DNA from: an uncultured Verrucomicrobiota bacterium | GTDB lineage: Bacteria > Verrucomicrobiota > Verrucomicrobiia > Opitutales > Seribacteraceae | DNA length: 64,000 bases | Direction of reading: 5' to 3' | Assembly (NCBI GenBank): GCA_902618175.1 | Contig: CACMZN010000001.1 | Location: 59,055 to 123,054 of the forward strand | Shown here: piece by piece, positions 61,031 to 64,000 of the stretch | Numbering within the stretch: position 1 is the first letter of the stretch | Layout: the number at the start of each line of letters is the position of its first letter | Made by a program: the position numbers and the translations under genes | The notes under the pieces: model-generated | What the model was told of the DNA's origin: nothing | The model's database searches: none | What the model saw: only the letters and a program-made list of their open reading frames with translations

Positions 61031-62550
61031 TCGTGACCTCGAGCCAGCAATAATTTGTCCGCCTCAAGCGGTCCCCATGTTCCAGAGGCGTATTTTTCCA
61101 AGCCCAGGACTCCCAATCCATCCCAATAATCCAAAACTGGACTCAAAATACCCCAAGAAGTTTCTGCTTCATCACCTCTTATGAAAAGAGTTCCATCGCC
61201 ATTCAAAGAATCGAGAATGAGGCGTTCGTAAGCTTCAGGAGTGTTGGAGCCAAATGTGGTTTCATATCCGAACGCCAATTCAATGGGTTGGAGTCTGGTC
61301 TCTAATCCAGGCGACTTTGAATTAAGATAGAGCGTAATTCCTTCATTGGGTTGAATCCTAATAACCAAAAGATTTGGAGAAAGTGAATACTTTGAATCCA
61401 AACCAAATAATATTTCAGGTGGTCTTTTGAATTGAACGATTATTTCACTCGCTTTTCTTGCAAGTCTTTTGCCCGATCTCAAGTAAAAAGGCACTCCTTT
61501 CCATCTCCAATTCTCAATTTGGAGACAGAGTGCAGCAAAGGTTTCAGTAGTGGAATTTGATGGGATTCCGACTTCCTGCAGATATCCCTTGGCTTTTTCA
61601 TCCTCGACCAGTCCTTGTGTGTAAACTCCTCTTACAATCTCTGAACTTTTTCCACCCAAAACCAAAGGCTTGATGGCTTGCAATGCTTTAACCTTTTCAT
61701 TTCTGATTGCTTCAGGATTTAAAGATGAAGGCGGCTCCATAGCAGTCAAGGCAAGAAGTTGCATAACGTGATTTTGCATCATGTCGCGAAGAGCACCACT
61801 TCGATCGTAATATCCTCCCCGAGATCCAACCCCTAAATTTTCTGAAACCGTGATTTGTACGCAAGATACGTAGTTACGATTCCAAATAGGTTCAAAGATA
61901 GAATTTGCGAACCTCTGAACCAAAAGACTCTGAACGGTCTCTTTTCCCAAATAGTGATCTATGCGAAACACTTGAGTTTCTTCAAAACGATGATTTACGA
62001 TATTATTCAATTCCTTTGCGCTCATCAGATCTCTACCGAACGGTTTCTCGATGATGACTTTAGATTCGATTTCTTTCCTTCGATGCCTCTTAGCTAATCC
62101 ACTGGCGCCCAAATTTTCAAGAATCGGCTTGAAAACTCCGGGAGGAGTGGAAACATAAAACAAACATTGAACCTCTTTACTTAAAGTTTTTTCAATTTCC
62201 GTGATTTTTGAACTTAAATTCTTAAAACTCTCAAGATCGTCGTATTCTCCTGCGTGGAAACTAATGTTTTGCACCAACCGGCTCCAGGTCTCAGGTCTGA
62301 TGTCTCTCCTTGAATGAGCATCCAATGACATCTTCAAATAGTCTCGGAATTGACTGTCGCTGATCTTTTTCCTTCCGTAACCAATCAGAAAGCATTCAGA
62401 AGGTAGCAATTCGTCCTTGGATAAGTTAAATATTGCAGGAGCCAGTTTTCTCGCAGTAAGGTCACCAGAAGCACCAAAAATGACAATTATCGTGGGAGGA
62501 ATTTGCTTGAAGCTTTCCGAATGGGAAAAAGTCGAAGTCCTAATACTCAT
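61003..62550 (-). CDS. zwf: Glucose-6-phosphate 1-dehydrogenase
   Basis: IVIFGASGDLTARKLAPAIFNL, RIDHYLGKETVQSLLVQRFAN. Confidence 0.96.
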   Translation of the reverse strand: MSIRTSTFSHSESFKQIPPTIIVIFGASGDLTARKLAPAIFNLSKDELLPSECFLIGYGRKKISDSQFRDYLKMSLDAHSRRDIRPETWSRLVQNISFHAGEYDDLESFKNLSSKITEIEKTLSKEVQCLFYVSTPPGVFKPILENLGASGLAKRHRRKEIESKVIIEKPFGRDLMSAKELNNIVNHRFEETQVFRIDHYLGKETVQSLLVQRFANSIFEPIWNRNYVSCVQITVSENLGVGSRGGYYDRSGALRDMMQNHVMQLLALTAMEPPSSLNPEAIRNEKVKALQAIKPLVLGGKSSEIVRGVYTQGLVEDEKAKGYLQEVGIPSNSTTETFAALCLQIENWRWKGVPFYLRSGKRLARKASEIIVQFKRPPEILFGLDSKYSLSPNLLVIRIQPNEGITLYLNSKSPGLETRLQPIELAFGYETTFGSNTPEAYERLILDSLNGDGTLFIRGDEAETSWGILSPVLDYWDGLGVLGLEKYASGTWGPLEADKLLLARGHEWLTGKKYQ

Positions 62551-62571
62551 TTCTGACTTTTAATGTAGCCA

Positions 62572-63006
62572 TTAGCGAAAGATGGCAATGTTTTCATGAT
62601 GATAAATCTTAGGTTCAGCATAGGATTTGGAACATAGGTCCACTTCGACCAAATCAAATCGGTAAAAACTGTAGTTCTGCGATGATTCATTCAAAAAAGA
62701 TTTGAATGAACGTTCCAATGCATTTCGCTTTCGTCTGGTCATTGATCCATACCCTGTAACTAAGGAATTTTCAGACCTTGTTTTAACCTCCGCAAAAACA
62801 AGAATTTCTTTGTCAAAACAGATTAAGTCGATTTCAAATCTTCGATCTCGGAAACTTCTCCAATTTTTGAAGAGTAAGCGGTAACCAATGGACTTCAGAT
62901 AGCGTGCAGCCAACCACTCTCCATATCTTCCCTTAGTTTGAGAATCCTTGAAATTTGGTTTGAAGCCAAGTCTCCAACACAATTGCTCGAAGGAAAAGGG
63001 TTGCAT
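62572..63006 (-). CDS. UPF0102 (YraN-like) endonuclease-fold protein
   Basis: GRYGEWLAARYLKSIGYRLLFKNWRSFRDRRFEIDLICFDKEILVFAEVKTR. Confidence 0.9.
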   Translation of the reverse strand: MQPFSFEQLCWRLGFKPNFKDSQTKGRYGEWLAARYLKSIGYRLLFKNWRSFRDRRFEIDLICFDKEILVFAEVKTRSENSLVTGYGSMTRRKRNALERSFKSFLNESSQNYSFYRFDLVEVDLCSKSYAEPKIYHHENIAIFR

Positions 63007-63019
63007 AATTACTCATTCT

Positions 63020-64000
63020 TCATCTCCAATCGTGCTTTGGATATCGTCCTGCCAATTCTTTCTTCATTTGTAGATAAGAACCTGACCAAAAGCCGTTTAA
63101 ATCTTTTGTGGTCTGAACAGGTCTGCCATTGGGAGCAAGGATTTCCAAACTAATCGGATATTTTCCGAAAGCTACGCATGGATGACTATCGACTTCATAT
63201 AATTCCTGCAGCTTGACTGAAAGAAAGACATCCTTTGATTCATAACGAAGCAGATAAGGCTTTCTTCCATTGTGTAGATCCGCAAAATTTGGAGCTGCAG
63301 ATTCCAGAATTCGCTTCTTTTCATCGTCAAAAGTAGAAAGTATATAAGGTAATACTTCTAAGGAACGAATTTGTTTCCAGTTCTTTTTTTTTGCACAAAT
63401 CTTTTCCAATATGAGAAGTTTATCATCATCATTAATTCTTTCAATTCCCAAGGATGGAAAATTATCTGCGAGAAATTCGATTCTGGCAAGCAGTCCTCTT
63501 ACCCTCGCATCCCAATATTTCAGATTCAGACTCCCGCAGAGTATGGCTTTCGCATAAGCTGTCGAAGACTCGCCTTCTGAAACATCATGTGATTCCTTCG
63601 TCCTAATAATAATTTTATTTAGACGCAGTGTAGTCCTTCGAACCACTTTTCTTGTTTCTAAATCCAACAAAATCGAATTATCTTCCGTAATTTCATGCCT
63701 GAAGCGATCTTCTATCAATGAAAAAGGCAGGGGACATGCCCAATCAACTGCAAGACCCACTTTGCCCTTGAATGATTTCTCCAAAACACGAAGTCCAAGT
63801 ATCCACTCAGACTTTCGAGCAAGGGAAGAATTTGACAAGTGCATCTTCAGACCGTCGAATGACTCGTAAATTCCTGTGCCTCGGTTTTTAATTCGGAATA
63901 TTTTCTCAGGGAAGCATTCAATCAGAACTTTTAAAAAGTTGAAGTTCGAGGGAAATTGAAATTGAAAACGACAACCCAAAAGTTTGCACAGTCTCTCCGC
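63020..64000 (-). CDS. hrpB: ATP-dependent helicase HrpB, C-terminal part, cut by window edge
   Basis: C-terminal EILAPNGRPVQTTKDLNGFWSGSYLQMKKELAGRYPKHDWR; frame stays open to 64000. Confidence 0.85.
   Translation of the reverse strand, partial: AERLCKLLGCRFQFQFPSNFNFLKVLIECFPEKIFRIKNRGTGIYESFDGLKMHLSNSSLARKSEWILGLRVLEKSFKGKVGLAVDWACPLPFSLIEDRFRHEITEDNSILLDLETRKVVRRTTLRLNKIIIRTKESHDVSEGESSTAYAKAILCGSLNLKYWDARVRGLLARIEFLADNFPSLGIERINDDDKLLILEKICAKKKNWKQIRSLEVLPYILSTFDDEKKRILESAAPNFADLHNGRKPYLLRYESKDVFLSVKLQELYEVDSHPCVAFGKYPISLEILAPNGRPVQTTKDLNGFWSGSYLQMKKELAGRYPKHDWR

Overview
The window is mostly chromosomal housekeeping DNA, probably from a Verrucomicrobiota (Opitutia-like) bacterium. That affiliation is inferred from protein character only. 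In order it contains: the end of an exopolysaccharide locus (Wza-like export protein, beta-barrel, O-antigen ligase-like protein); a repeat-rich exported protein; gnd; gmk; miaB; recA; mnmE-mnmG-trmB; a complete F1Fo ATP synthase operon (atpB-E-F-H-A-G-D-C); a ~5.7 kb integrated element in a tRNA(CAU) gene; a 1170-aa putative PPi-type PEP carboxykinase; a PhoD-like phosphatase; lpd; purC-purE; plsC-cmk-aroA-tyrA; xseA; purM; a purine nucleoside phosphorylase; hisI; a 1791-aa pseudopilin-like protein; an FGE-like protein; apbE; rpmB; psd; a prepilin; msrA; zwf; a yraN-like gene; and the 3' part of hrpB. The most notable region is the tRNA-integrated element (22298..28093). It has a duplicated tRNA 5' half, matching GGGTTAC repeat pairs near both ends, a tyrosine recombinase, an Xis-like HTH protein, and a large fused nuclease-helicase. 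The helicase carries four W-G-D-W-L-G repeats and two NUMOD/IENR-like modules, and no methyltransferase is present, so it is a candidate defence protein. Other observations include a parS-like palindrome inside an mnmG insertion, a metazoan-like class II PurE next to PurC, an unusually short AtpH, and a stand-alone protein resembling an integrase N-terminal region. All calls come from reading the sequence and remembered family motifs; no database search was run.
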